Of a DNA stretch of 64,000 bases, positions 48,672 through 57,191 are shown piece after piece. Numbering within the stretch: the first letter of the stretch is position 1; each line of letters opens with the position of its first letter. The stretch lies in NCBI RefSeq assembly GCF_014197615.1, contig NZ_JACIFY010000016.1:1-64000 (forward strand), read 5' to 3'. Position numbers and translations under genes: made by a program. A model generated the notes under the pieces. That model did no database searches. It was given only the letters and a program-made list of their open reading frames with translations, and was not told the origin of the DNA. Source of the stretch: Rhizobium esperanzae. Lineage in GTDB: Bacteria; Pseudomonadota; Alphaproteobacteria; Rhizobiales; Rhizobiaceae.

Positions 48672-49664
48672 ATGGAAAGGCTGCCGGTGATCACCGCCTA
48701 CTGTTCCGATTGCAAGTCGGTCGAGATTCGCGACCTGTCGCATCCCGCATCCTTTCCAGGGGATGCGGTGTGGATCGACATGATCGAACCGACCCGCGAC
48801 GAGGAGCTCTATGTCGAGAAGGTTCTCGGCATCGAAGTTCCGACCCGTGACGACCTCAAGGATATCGAGCCTTCCGCCCGTCTCTATGTCGAAAACGACG
48901 CTGTCTTCATGACTGCATCGCTTCTGTGGAAGGCCGATACCGACGCGCCGACGCTGACGGACGTCGCCTTCATCCTGGCCGGAAACCGGCTGGTCACCAT
49001 CCGCTACGCCCATCCCAAGTCCTTTGCGCTGTTCATTGCCGCCCTTCACCGGCTGCCGGAAAGCTGGCGCAGCGGCGCTGCCCTTCTTGCCAAGCTGTTG
49101 GAAACGATCGTCGACCGCACCGCCGAGCTCCTCGAAATCTCCGTCTCGCGCATCGACATCCTGTCGATGCATGTCTTCGGCGACCGGGCAAAGAAGGTGC
49201 GCAAACCTTCGAACTATCTCGAGGAGAAACTGCGGGATATTGCCGGCCATCACCGGATGATCAGCAAGCTGCGCGACAGTCTCGGTTCGCTTTCCCGCCT
49301 GCTGACCTTCTTTCACACGACCCCGGCGATCCAGCAGGACCGTGAGGCGAAGGATCTCTGCCGCACCGTCTCGCGCGATATCCAGTCGCTGTCGGAACAT
49401 GCCGCCTTCGTCGCCGGAAACATCACATTCCTGCTCGACGCTTCGCTCGGTCTGATCAACATCGAGCAGAACTCGATCATCAAGATTTTCTCGATCGCCT
49501 CGGTGGTGTTCCTGCCGCCGACACTGGTCGCCTCCATCTATGGTATGAATTTTCAGGTCATGCCGGAGCTGGCCTGGGCCGCGGGTTATCCCTATTCGCT
49601 GGCCCTGATGGTGATCTCAGCCGTCATCCCCTTTTTCTTTTTCCGCTGGAAAGGCTGGCTCTGA
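48672..49664 (+). CDS. corA: CorA-family magnesium/divalent cation transporter
   Basis: A 330-residue CorA-type channel. A large cytoplasmic N-terminal domain (1-265) with a long helix around YLEEKLRDIAGHHRMISKLR is followed by two C-terminal membrane helices. The pore signature YGMNF is at about residue 290, just after helix 1 (IASVVFLPPTLVASI), and FFFRWKGWL ends the second helix. It forms a pentamer that takes up Mg2+ (or Co2+/Ni2+). kup begins 18 bases downstream, so the two cation transporters are probably co-transcribed. Confidence 0.93.
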   Translation: MERLPVITAYCSDCKSVEIRDLSHPASFPGDAVWIDMIEPTRDEELYVEKVLGIEVPTRDDLKDIEPSARLYVENDAVFMTASLLWKADTDAPTLTDVAFILAGNRLVTIRYAHPKSFALFIAALHRLPESWRSGAALLAKLLETIVDRTAELLEISVSRIDILSMHVFGDRAKKVRKPSNYLEEKLRDIAGHHRMISKLRDSLGSLSRLLTFFHTTPAIQQDREAKDLCRTVSRDIQSLSEHAAFVAGNITFLLDASLGLINIEQNSIIKIFSIASVVFLPPTLVASIYGMNFQVMPELAWAAGYPYSLALMVISAVIPFFFFRWKGWL

Positions 49665-49682
49665 GGAGCCTGTTGCAACTTC

Positions 49683-51581
49683 ATGTCCGCAGAAAGCCAT
49701 CCGAACGAATCCCAGATGACGCCGAAAAAGCTGTTCTATCTGACGCTGGGCTCCATCGGCGTCGTTTACGGCGATATCGGTACCAGCCCGCTCTATGCCT
49801 TTCGCGAGGCGTTGAAGCCGGTGGCTCATGACGGCCTCACCCGTTTCGAGGTCATCAGCCTGATCTCGCTGATGATCTGGGCGCTGACGATCATCGTCAC
49901 CATCAAATATGTGCTCTTCCTGCTGCGCGCCGACAACGAAGGCGAGGGCGGCACGCTGTCGCTGCTTGCTCTTCTGATGAAGACCGCCAACGGCCATACC
50001 GCCATCCTGATGCTGCTCGGCCTCTTGGGAGCTGCGCTTTTCCTCGGCGATGCGATGATCACGCCGGCGCTGTCGGTGCTGTCGGCCGTCGAAGGCCTGA
50101 AGCTCGTCACGCCCAGGCTCTCGGAATATATCGTGCCGATCTCGGTGGTGATCCTGGCGCTGCTTTTCGTCGTGCAATCGCGCGGCACCGGCGCCGTCGC
50201 CAAATTTTTCGGCCCGATCACCGCCGTCTGGTTCCTCGTCATGGCTGCCGCCGGCATTTCGCATATTTCGGACGATTTCGGCATTCTCGCCGCCTTCAAT
50301 CCCTATTATGCCGTCAGCTTCCTGCTGCATGAGGGCTTCTATGGTGTCGTCGTGCTCGGCGCCGTCTTCCTGACGGTGACGGGTGCCGAGGCGCTTTATG
50401 CCGATCTCGGCCATTTCGGCCGCCGCCCGATCCAGTGGGCGTGGTTCCTGCTGGTCTTTCCGTCGCTGACGCTGAACTATCTCGGGCAGGGCGCACTCGT
50501 GCTCGGCAAGCCAGAGACGATGTCGGATCCCTTTTACCTGATGTATCCGCAATGGGCGCTGCTGCCGGTCGTCATCCTGGCGACCGCGGCGACGATCATC
50601 GCCAGCCAGGCGGTCATAACAGGCGCTTTCTCGATGGTGCGCCAGGGCATCAACCTCGGCTTCCTGCCGCGCATGGAAATCCTCTTCACCTCGGAAACCA
50701 ATACCGGGCAGATCTTCGTGCCCTCGGTCAATGCCGTGCTGTTCATCGGCGTCATCTTCCTGGTCCTGAGTTTCAAGACCTCGGACGCCCTGGCGACCGC
50801 CTATGGCATTTCCGTCACCGGCGCCATGGTCGTCACCTCGATCATGGCTTTCGAATTCGTTCGCGCCCGCTGGAACTGGTCGCTGCCGGTTGCTGTGATC
50901 GCGCTCGCACCGCTCGTCATGCTCGAATTGATCTTCCTCGGCGCCAACCTTCTGAAGATCCACGACGGCGGCTATATCCCGATCATGATCGCCACGGCCT
51001 TTACCGTCATCATGTGGACCTGGCGTCGCGGCACCGCGATCCTGATGGAAAAGACCCGCCACACCGATATTCCGCTCGCCTCCTTCGTCAGCTCGATCGA
51101 ACGCAAGAGCGAACATTCGCCGGCCCAGGTTCCGGGCACCGCGATCTTCCTGACCAGCGATCCGGAATCTGCACCCGCCGCCCTGCTGCACAATCTCAAG
51201 CACAATCACGTGCTGCACGACCGCAACGTCATCCTGACGATCCGCACCGTCAACAAGCCGCGCGTGCCGAGCCAGGACCGCTACAAGGTCGAGCAGATTT
51301 CCGAGCGTTTCTCCCGCGTCGAACTGCTGTTCGGCTTCATGGAATCGCAAAACGTCTCACAGGCGCTCGCGACGCTGCGCAAGACCGGACTGAAGTTCGA
51401 CATCATGTCGACCTCCTTCTATCTCGGCCGCCGCAAGCTGGTGCCGGACGCCAAGTCGGGCATGCCCTACTGGCAGGACCGGCTCTACATCGCACTCGCC
51501 AACGCCGCCGCCAACCCCTCGGACTACTTCCGCCTGCCGGCCAACCGCGTGGTGGAACTGGGGTCGCACGTCATTATTTGA
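49683..51581 (+). CDS. kup: Kup-type potassium uptake protein
   Basis: A 632-residue KUP/HAK/KT potassium-proton symporter. The N-terminal YLTLGSIGVVYGDIGTSPLY and EGEGGTLSLLALL motifs are diagnostic, and about 12 membrane helices fill residues 15-430 (GALFLGDAMITPALSVLSAVEG-type region). A cytoplasmic C-terminal domain of about 190 residues follows (VPGTAIFLTSDPE, VEQISERFSRVELLFGFME). Rhizobia often have two or three kup genes; this one follows corA. Confidence 0.95.
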   Translation: MSAESHPNESQMTPKKLFYLTLGSIGVVYGDIGTSPLYAFREALKPVAHDGLTRFEVISLISLMIWALTIIVTIKYVLFLLRADNEGEGGTLSLLALLMKTANGHTAILMLLGLLGAALFLGDAMITPALSVLSAVEGLKLVTPRLSEYIVPISVVILALLFVVQSRGTGAVAKFFGPITAVWFLVMAAAGISHISDDFGILAAFNPYYAVSFLLHEGFYGVVVLGAVFLTVTGAEALYADLGHFGRRPIQWAWFLLVFPSLTLNYLGQGALVLGKPETMSDPFYLMYPQWALLPVVILATAATIIASQAVITGAFSMVRQGINLGFLPRMEILFTSETNTGQIFVPSVNAVLFIGVIFLVLSFKTSDALATAYGISVTGAMVVTSIMAFEFVRARWNWSLPVAVIALAPLVMLELIFLGANLLKIHDGGYIPIMIATAFTVIMWTWRRGTAILMEKTRHTDIPLASFVSSIERKSEHSPAQVPGTAIFLTSDPESAPAALLHNLKHNHVLHDRNVILTIRTVNKPRVPSQDRYKVEQISERFSRVELLFGFMESQNVSQALATLRKTGLKFDIMSTSFYLGRRKLVPDAKSGMPYWQDRLYIALANAAANPSDYFRLPANRVVELGSHVII

Positions 51582-51883
51582 TGTAGAGCGCTGAAGACCC
51601 CGCCCCAAACCCCTCCCCACAAGGGGGAGGGGCTTAACCTGTTGCGCCGGCTTTCCAGATCTTTGACGTTCGGGAGGAACGAGGGGCAACCCCGGGGTTA
51701 GTCCCTCCCTCTTGTGCGGAGGGGACTTTCGCAAGGGCGCAGACACCACATTCACGAAATTGTCAGCCCTATTAGAACATGCAGAACTTCGCATGGTCAC
51801 ATTCCGGCACGCCCCGTTAACCAGACATCAAGGTTAATGCGGGATTTATAGGGGAATGTTCCCGCGTCCCATGCCCGGAGTTC
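51582..51883. repeat. CCCTCCCC-type repeats between kup and hydrolase gene
   Basis: Just over 300 bases with two inverted pieces of the dispersed CTCCCC repeat: CCCCTCCCCACAAGGGGGAG near 51612 and a related TCCCTCCCTCTTGTGCGGAG near 51700. The first hairpin probably ends the kup transcript. The AT-richer part before 51883 likely contains the hydrolase promoter. Confidence 0.6.
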
Positions 51884-53062
51884 GTGTTGCGTCGAAAGAG
51901 CTCTTCCCGTAGCAAGCTGCGTCTTCTTCCCGAGAACTGGGTCTCGCCCGTTATCTTCGGGCTTGCCGGCTGGCTGATTTTCCCGAGCGTCGCATCCCAT
52001 GCCGATCTCGCCGCCATGCTTGCCGGTCTCGACCGGGAAGGGGAAAACTGGCGCATGGTGCTGACCAATTCGCCGGCCGGCTCCATCCATCAGGCCGAAC
52101 TTGCCTTTGCCGATCCGGCGGCGACGGGTTCGATCTCGTCAGGCGCCGGCATGGTGCTGCCGGATGGCCGCAAGGTTGCTTTTACTGCCAAGGATAAGGG
52201 CCACGAGGACACGCCGGACGAAGATCGCGTCAATCGAGGCACCAAGAAGGGCCGCGTCGTCGCCGTCGAGAAGATGCAGCCGCCGAAGGATTTTTCCGCA
52301 GGCTCCATCCTCGAGCGCACGAAGATGCTCTTCACCCCGAACTTCGATCTCAAGGACCGCTCGGCCTTCGTCAAGCCGAAGATCCAGGGTAAGGAAATCC
52401 AGATCGCCACTTCTTTCTATAAGAAGCAGCCTGTCGTGACCGATAGGGGCGTGCCGGCAATGCTCGCAAGCCTCGTCACCAGCAATAAGGCCGATATCCT
52501 TGCCACCGCCTATGGACCGGCAGCACCCGACTATTCCCGCCAGTCGCCCTTCGATTCGATCCTGACCGAGCCGGACAGCGGCCGCTTCGTTCCGGAGATC
52601 GGCCCGCGCGATCACGCCTGGGCGGCAAGCGTGCTGCCGCCCAGCGTCTTTTCCGCCGGCGAGCAGCAATGCCTTGCCTCCGGCATCTATTTCGAGGCGC
52701 GCGGCGAATCGGTGAAGGGCCAGGCGGCCGTCGCCCAGGTCATCCTCAACCGCGTCCGCAACCCTGCCTATCCGAAAACCATCTGCGGCGTCGTCTACCA
52801 GAACGAAGACTGGCGCAACCGCTGCCAGTTTTCCTTCGCCTGCGACAGCATCAAGGACAGGGTGAACTCGGAATATCATTGGCGGATGGCCCGCGATGTG
52901 GCGATGGCGGTGACATCTGGCAAGATCTGGCTGCCGCAGGTGGGCTCGGCGACGCATTACCACGCCGTCTATGTCAGGCCGAAATGGGCAAAGACCATGG
53001 AAAAGGTCGGCCGCATCGGTCTTCACGTCTTCTACCGCACCTATGGCGGCGGCTGGAGCTGA
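51884..53062 (+). CDS. Cell wall hydrolase (SleB-like), membrane-anchored or secreted
   Basis: A 392-residue protein. A basic N-terminus and hydrophobic segment (VSPVIFGLAGWLIFPSVAS) act as signal or anchor. The middle 220 residues are low in recognisable motifs. The C-terminal Hydrolase_2/SleB domain starts near residue 262: EQQCLASGIYFEARGESVKG, AVAQVILNRVRNPAYPKTIC, QFSFACDS, GSATHYHAVYVRPKW. The Glu in YFEARGE is the expected catalytic residue of this lytic-transglycosylase-like fold. It likely remodels peptidoglycan. The GTG at 51884 has CCGGAG 7 bases upstream; no in-frame ATG is nearby. Confidence 0.88.
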   Translation: MLRRKSSSRSKLRLLPENWVSPVIFGLAGWLIFPSVASHADLAAMLAGLDREGENWRMVLTNSPAGSIHQAELAFADPAATGSISSGAGMVLPDGRKVAFTAKDKGHEDTPDEDRVNRGTKKGRVVAVEKMQPPKDFSAGSILERTKMLFTPNFDLKDRSAFVKPKIQGKEIQIATSFYKKQPVVTDRGVPAMLASLVTSNKADILATAYGPAAPDYSRQSPFDSILTEPDSGRFVPEIGPRDHAWAASVLPPSVFSAGEQQCLASGIYFEARGESVKGQAAVAQVILNRVRNPAYPKTICGVVYQNEDWRNRCQFSFACDSIKDRVNSEYHWRMARDVAMAVTSGKIWLPQVGSATHYHAVYVRPKWAKTMEKVGRIGLHVFYRTYGGGWS

Positions 53063-53201
53063 GATAAATCAGCCACGGCAAGCCGATTTGCCGGGCTTAA
53101 AAGCGGATTCTTTCCATCGAATTTAAGCAATCGGTCAAAAATCGGCTTATCTCATTGATTCGACAAAATTATTTTCTGGCTGGACAGAAGCTGTCTACGC
53201 C

Positions 53202-53230
53202 TTGACTATACCAATCCCTAAAACTATGTT
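53202..53230 (+). promoter_or_regulatory. Promoter of the F0 ATP synthase operon
   Basis: TTGACT at 53202-53207 and TATGTT at 53225-53230 are separated by 17 bases, a good sigma70-type pair. It lies about 105 bases upstream of atpI, after an AT-rich stretch. Confidence 0.6.
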
Positions 53231-53334
53231 GCGCGCGACTTCAGAACGGGCCGGAAGGGTCTCAACCTTCGCGTCCGGGGTCCGAATGACCGGGGTAGCG
53301 GGAGTGCGGGCGACGGGCAGGCGAGGAGAGATCC

Positions 53335-53667
53335 ATGGCGGATGACCGCGAGGAAAGTCTTGAGAAGCGCCGTGCGCGGCTGGGAGCGGAACTCGCGACC
53401 AAGCGCGCTGAGGCGGGAGTGGAACATGCAAGCGAGGCCCATGCCGAGGTAAGCCGCAAAGGTTATGCCCAGGCGATGAAGCTTTCCAGCGAGTTCATTG
53501 CCGCGATCATCGTCGGTGCCGTTCTTGGCTATGTTCTCGACCGTTTTGTTGGTACGGCGCCTTGGGGGATGATTGTTCTTCTGCTTCTCGGATTCTGTGC
53601 CGGCGTTCTGAACGTGCTGCGTTCTGCGGGGGTGGTAGCCCATCCCCTTGATGACGACAAGAAATAA
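53335..53667 (+). CDS. atpI: ATP synthase protein I (AtpI)
   Basis: A 110-residue small membrane protein at the head of the F0 cluster. A charged, helical N-terminus (LEKRRARLGAELATKRAEAG) is followed by two hydrophobic segments, EFIAAIIVGAVLGYVLDRFV and GMIVLLLLGFCAGVLNVLRS. AtpI assists c-ring assembly or Mg2+ supply and is not part of the final enzyme. The ATG follows GAGAGATCC. The atpB start is 62 bases downstream. Confidence 0.93.
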   Translation: MADDREESLEKRRARLGAELATKRAEAGVEHASEAHAEVSRKGYAQAMKLSSEFIAAIIVGAVLGYVLDRFVGTAPWGMIVLLLLGFCAGVLNVLRSAGVVAHPLDDDKK

Positions 53668-53729
53668 GGACCGGTTCCGGTCCAGTGCAATGACCCCGCG
53701 TCCTGCGGGCCAAAGAGAGAGAACAAGCG

Positions 53730-54482
53730 GTGTCTAACGATCCGACTCATCAGTTCCTGATCCAGAAGATTGTGCCGATCGAAATCGGCGGAATTGATTT
53801 TTCGTTCACCAATGCATCGCTTTTCATGGCGGCTTCCGCTGCCGTTGCCGCCGGCTTTCTCTATTTCGCGACCTCGAACCGCGCCATCGTGCCGGGCCGT
53901 TCGCAGTCGGTCGCGGAAATGTCCTATGAATTCATCGCCAATATGCTGAAGGAAGGCGCGGGCAAGCAGGGGATGAAGTTCTTCCCGCTGGTCTTCTCGC
54001 TCTTCATGTTCGTGCTGACGGCGAACCTGCTCGGCATGTTCCCTTATTTCTTCACGATCACCAGCCAGATCATCGTCACCTTCGCGCTGGCGATCCTCGT
54101 CATCGGCACGGTTCTCGTCTACGGCTTCTATAAACACGGCTTCCACTTCCTGAATGTCTTCGTGCCCAAGGGCGTGCCGGGCATATTGCTGCCGCTGGTC
54201 GTCTCGATCGAAATCATTTCCTTCCTGTCCCGCCCGATTTCGCTCTCCGTTCGTCTTTTCGCCAACATGCTCGCCGGTCACATCACGCTGAAGGTGTTCG
54301 CAGGCTTCGTCGCCTCGCTTGGAGCCCTCGGTGCAGTCGGTGTCGGCGGAGCCGTTCTACCCCTCATCATGACCGTCGCCCTGACCGGTCTCGAGTTCCT
54401 CGTCGCCTTCCTTCAGGCTTACGTCTTTGCGGTGCTGACTTGCATGTACCTCAACGACGCAATCCATCCGGGCGGGCACTAA
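53730..54482 (+). CDS. atpB: ATP synthase F0 subunit a
   Basis: A 250-residue membrane subunit a. The proton-channel helix carries the essential Arg in ISLSVRLFANMLAGHITLKV; the earlier ANLLGMFPYFFTITSQI and later FLVAFLQAYVFAVLTCMYLN are conserved. It forms the proton half-channels against the c-ring. The start is a GTG at 53730 preceded by AGAGAGAGAA. It is followed 68 bases later by atpE. Confidence 0.96.
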   Translation: MSNDPTHQFLIQKIVPIEIGGIDFSFTNASLFMAASAAVAAGFLYFATSNRAIVPGRSQSVAEMSYEFIANMLKEGAGKQGMKFFPLVFSLFMFVLTANLLGMFPYFFTITSQIIVTFALAILVIGTVLVYGFYKHGFHFLNVFVPKGVPGILLPLVVSIEIISFLSRPISLSVRLFANMLAGHITLKVFAGFVASLGALGAVGVGGAVLPLIMTVALTGLEFLVAFLQAYVFAVLTCMYLNDAIHPGGH

Positions 54483-54550
54483 GGATAACGACAACGACGT
54501 CTCCAGGGCGTCAGTCATTCGCCGCAACAACCATTTCAAAGGAGTTCAAC

Positions 54551-54778
54551 ATGGAAGCGGAAGCAGCAAAGTACATCGGTGCAGGCCTGGCTTGCTTTGG
54601 TATGGCCGGTACGGCTCTCGGCCTCGGCAATATTTTCGGCAGCTACCTCTCCGGCGCACTGCGCAATCCGTCTGCCGCTGACAGCCAGTTCGGCCGTCTG
54701 GTATTCGGCTTCGCCGTTACGGAAGCTCTGGGCATCTTCTCGCTGCTCGTTGCTCTCCTCCTCCTCTTCGCCGTCTGA
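54551..54778 (+). CDS. atpE: ATP synthase F0 subunit c
   Basis: A 75-residue hairpin of two membrane helices. Helix 1 reads YIGAGLACFGMAGTALGLG, the polar loop is GALRNPSAADSQ, and helix 2 contains the proton-carrying Glu in FAVTEALGIFSLL. The sequence is that of a proton-type c-ring. A strong AAAGGAGTT site precedes ATG 54551. Confidence 0.97.
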   Translation: MEAEAAKYIGAGLACFGMAGTALGLGNIFGSYLSGALRNPSAADSQFGRLVFGFAVTEALGIFSLLVALLLLFAV

Positions 54779-54855
54779 TATCGGCGAATAGATGGATCAC
54801 GGCCTGCGATCGCACGCCGTGATCCTTTGCATTTGCAGTCCACCTGGAGGTGAGC

Positions 54856-55479
54856 ATGTTTTTTGTGACCCCGGCTTACGCTGAAGAAGCACCGGCGGCA
54901 GCGACCGGCACGGATGCGCACGCCGCTCCGGCCGCAGGCGAGGTCCATACCGAGACCGGTGTTGCCGAAGGCGAACACGCCCGAGGCCCGTTCCCGCCTT
55001 TCGATTCGACGACCTACGCATCCCAGCTGCTGTGGCTGGTGATTACGTTCAGCGTCTTTTACCTCCTTATGCAAAAGGTCATCGCGCCGCGCATCGGGGC
55101 TATCCTCGATCAGCGCCACACGCGCCTCTCCCAGGATCTGGAAGAAGCCGGCCGCCTGAAGGCGGAAGCCGACGCTGCCGTCCAGACCTATGAAGGTGAA
55201 CTGGCGGCTGCCCGCGCCAAATCGAATGCGATCGGCGCTGCCGCACGCGACGCCGCCAAGCTCAAGGCCGAAGAGGATCGCCGCGCTGTCGAGGCGAGCC
55301 TGTCGGAAAAGATCAAGGCTGCCGAGGTCCGTATCGCCGACATCAAGGCGAAGGCCTTCGCCGACGTCGGCAGCATTGCCGAGGAAACGGCGGCTGCCGT
55401 CGTCGAACAGCTGATCGGCGGCACCGCTGCTCAGGCAGATGTCGCCGCCGCCGTCGCGGCCGCCAAGAAGGAGGCTTGA
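54856..55479 (+). CDS. atpG: ATP synthase F0 subunit b'
   Basis: A 207-residue b' stator subunit, one of the two unequal b subunits of alphaproteobacteria. The first 55 residues are Ala/Glu-rich; the membrane helix is TYASQLLWLVITFSVFYLLM, followed by a long coiled coil with Ala/Glu/Lys heptads. A GTG at 54850 lies inside the GGAGG ribosome site, so ATG 54856 is the start. It is 3 bases upstream of the b subunit gene. Some annotations use atpG for the F1 gamma subunit; here it denotes b'. Confidence 0.93.
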   Translation: MFFVTPAYAEEAPAAATGTDAHAAPAAGEVHTETGVAEGEHARGPFPPFDSTTYASQLLWLVITFSVFYLLMQKVIAPRIGAILDQRHTRLSQDLEEAGRLKAEADAAVQTYEGELAAARAKSNAIGAAARDAAKLKAEEDRRAVEASLSEKIKAAEVRIADIKAKAFADVGSIAEETAAAVVEQLIGGTAAQADVAAAVAAAKKEA

Positions 55480-55482
55480 TCG

Positions 55483-55974
55483 ATGGAATTTCACTTTGAT
55501 GCGACTTTCTTCGCCTTTGTCGGCCTCGTCCTCTTCCTGGCATTGGTTGTTTACCTGAAGGTTCCGGGCATGATGGCACGGTCGCTCGACGACCGCGCCG
55601 ACCAGATCCGCAACGAATTGGCCGAAGCCAAGCGTTTGCGCGAAGAGGCCCAACACCTGCTCGCCGAATACCAGCGCAAGCGCAAGGAAGCGGAAGCCGA
55701 AGCGGCCCACATCGTTGCCGCTGCCGAGCGTGAAGCCGAAATGCTGACCGCCGAGGCGAAAAAGAAGACGGAAGAATTCGTCGCCAATCGCACGGCGCTT
55801 TCCGAGCAGAAGATCAAGCAGGCCGAGGCCGAGGCGATGAAGGCGGTCCGTTCCGCCGCCGTCGATCTCGCAATCGCGGCCGCCGAAACGGTGCTCGCCA
55901 AACAGGCGGACGGCAAGGTCCAGTCCGAACTCTTCGGCAATGCCATCGGCCAGGTCAAGACACGGCTCAACTGA
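55483..55974 (+). CDS. atpF: ATP synthase F0 subunit b
   Basis: A 163-residue b subunit. One N-terminal membrane helix (FFAFVGLVLFLALVVYLKVP) is followed by the dimerisation coiled coil (LDDRADQIRNELAEAKRLRE). It pairs with b' to form the peripheral stalk that holds F1. It is the last F0 gene; a strong terminator follows 20 bases later, so F1 genes must lie elsewhere. Confidence 0.95.
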   Translation: MEFHFDATFFAFVGLVLFLALVVYLKVPGMMARSLDDRADQIRNELAEAKRLREEAQHLLAEYQRKRKEAEAEAAHIVAAAEREAEMLTAEAKKKTEEFVANRTALSEQKIKQAEAEAMKAVRSAAVDLAIAAAETVLAKQADGKVQSELFGNAIGQVKTRLN

Positions 55975-55995
55975 GCGGTTTCGAATGGAATAAGC

Positions 55996-56027
55996 AAAAG
56001 GCCGGGCATGTCCCGGCCTTTTGTCTT
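55996..56027 (+). terminator. Rho-independent terminator of the F0 operon
   Basis: AAAAGGCCGGG-CATGT-CCCGGCCTTTT is a perfect 11-pair stem followed by GTCTTT. It is placed just after atpF. Confidence 0.9.
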
Positions 56028-56059
56028 TGGCGGCAAAGCTCGTTCTTTATCTAGTCTCT

Positions 56060-56332
56060 ACCTCAAACTCGCGAACGACTGAGAATGAGGCGCGGCGCTG
56101 CGACGAATCCCTTCTCCCCAGCGGGGAGAAGATGCCGGCAGGCAGATGAGGGGGTGAGCAGCAAAGCTGCGAATGCGCTGAGCGCAAGCGAAGGCAAGCA
56201 AGGGTGTGCCGTATCGCCTCCTCAACCGACCCTTCGGACCACCTTGCTCCCCGCTGGGGAGAAGAGGAAGCAAGCCGCCGTACCGGCTTTCTACTACCGC
56301 GTTTGGCATTGCCGGTTCTTCTGTTGAACGAG
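56060..56332. repeat. CTCCCC-type dispersed repeat cluster
   Basis: This gap between the atpF terminator and rnhB holds CTTCTCCCCAGCGGGGAGAA near 56110 and its mirrored counterpart GCTCCCCGCTGGGGAGAA near 56250, flanking a GGGGGTGAGCAGC segment. It resembles 17.64-17.82 kb. No gene is supported. Confidence 0.6.
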
Positions 56333-57022
56333 CTATTCCGAGATCAGCTCGTCCATCCCTGGACCGTCCTCGACCTTCCGCAGCGGCCTAAAGCTCATCC
56401 GGTGCAGCGAGCAAGGGCCGTGCTTTTCGATACCGGCGCGGTGTTGCGCCGTGCCGTAGCCCATATGCGCGACAAAGCCGTAATCCGGAAACACATTGTG
56501 CGCCCGCGCCATCATCCGGTCGCGCGTCACCTTGGCGACGATCGAGGCGGCGGCGATCGAGACCGAGCGGGCGTCGCCCTTGACCACCGCCTGTCCCGGA
56601 CAATCGAGGCCGGGCGGCACATCCAGCCCGTCGGTTAACACGTAGCTTGCCGGAATGGCGAGGCTGCAGATCGCCCGGCGCATGGCATCGAGGCTCGCCT
56701 TGCGAATGTCGGTCTCGTCGATGCGCGTCGAGCTGGAGGAGGCAATCGAGACGGTGGCGGTTGCCAGGATCTGCAGGAACAGTTCCTCGCGCCGTTGCGC
56801 CGAGAGCTGCTTGGAATCGTTGAGGCCCTCAGGAATGCGCTTGGGATCGAGGATGACCGCGGCGGCAACCACAGGTCCCGCCAGCGGCCCGCGGCCGGCC
56901 TCGTCGGCGCCGGCGACCGGCCAGTGGCCGGCCTTGCGGGCTTTGAGCTCGAGTTTGAAATCCGGCACGAGCGGAACCGTGTCGAAAAGCAGAGGAGAAT
57001 CGGGTGGCGTGCGAGGTTTCAT
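56333..57022 (-). CDS. rnhB: Ribonuclease HII
   Basis: A 229-residue type 2 RNase H that nicks at ribonucleotides in DNA duplexes. The catalytic DE pair is in VAGADEAGRGPLAGPVVAAA, followed by LNDSKQLSAQRREEL, and VKGDARSVSIAAASIVAKVT with further acidic and Ser residues. About 30 residues precede the catalytic core. It is leftward, convergent with atpF. Confidence 0.95.
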   Translation of the reverse strand: MKPRTPPDSPLLFDTVPLVPDFKLELKARKAGHWPVAGADEAGRGPLAGPVVAAAVILDPKRIPEGLNDSKQLSAQRREELFLQILATATVSIASSSSTRIDETDIRKASLDAMRRAICSLAIPASYVLTDGLDVPPGLDCPGQAVVKGDARSVSIAAASIVAKVTRDRMMARAHNVFPDYGFVAHMGYGTAQHRAGIEKHGPCSLHRMSFRPLRKVEDGPGMDELISE

Positions 57023-57191
57023 GCGGCTGAACCTCGCACGCCAACCCGATTTCCCGCAAGTCCCCGGATCAGGGCGGCGGCCGGGGACCGGGTCCGGCGG
57101 ATGGTGGCGGTCAGGGCCATCCGCGGGAATTGCGCTCGGGGCTCGAAAACAGGGCGGTTTTTCTCAGCAGCCGACGCGCAAACTTGAGAAA

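Noticed and set aside
49617..51350. 577-residue frame opposite kup
   Set aside because: Asp/His/Arg-rich antisense shadow of a confidently identified transporter; no recognisable domain.
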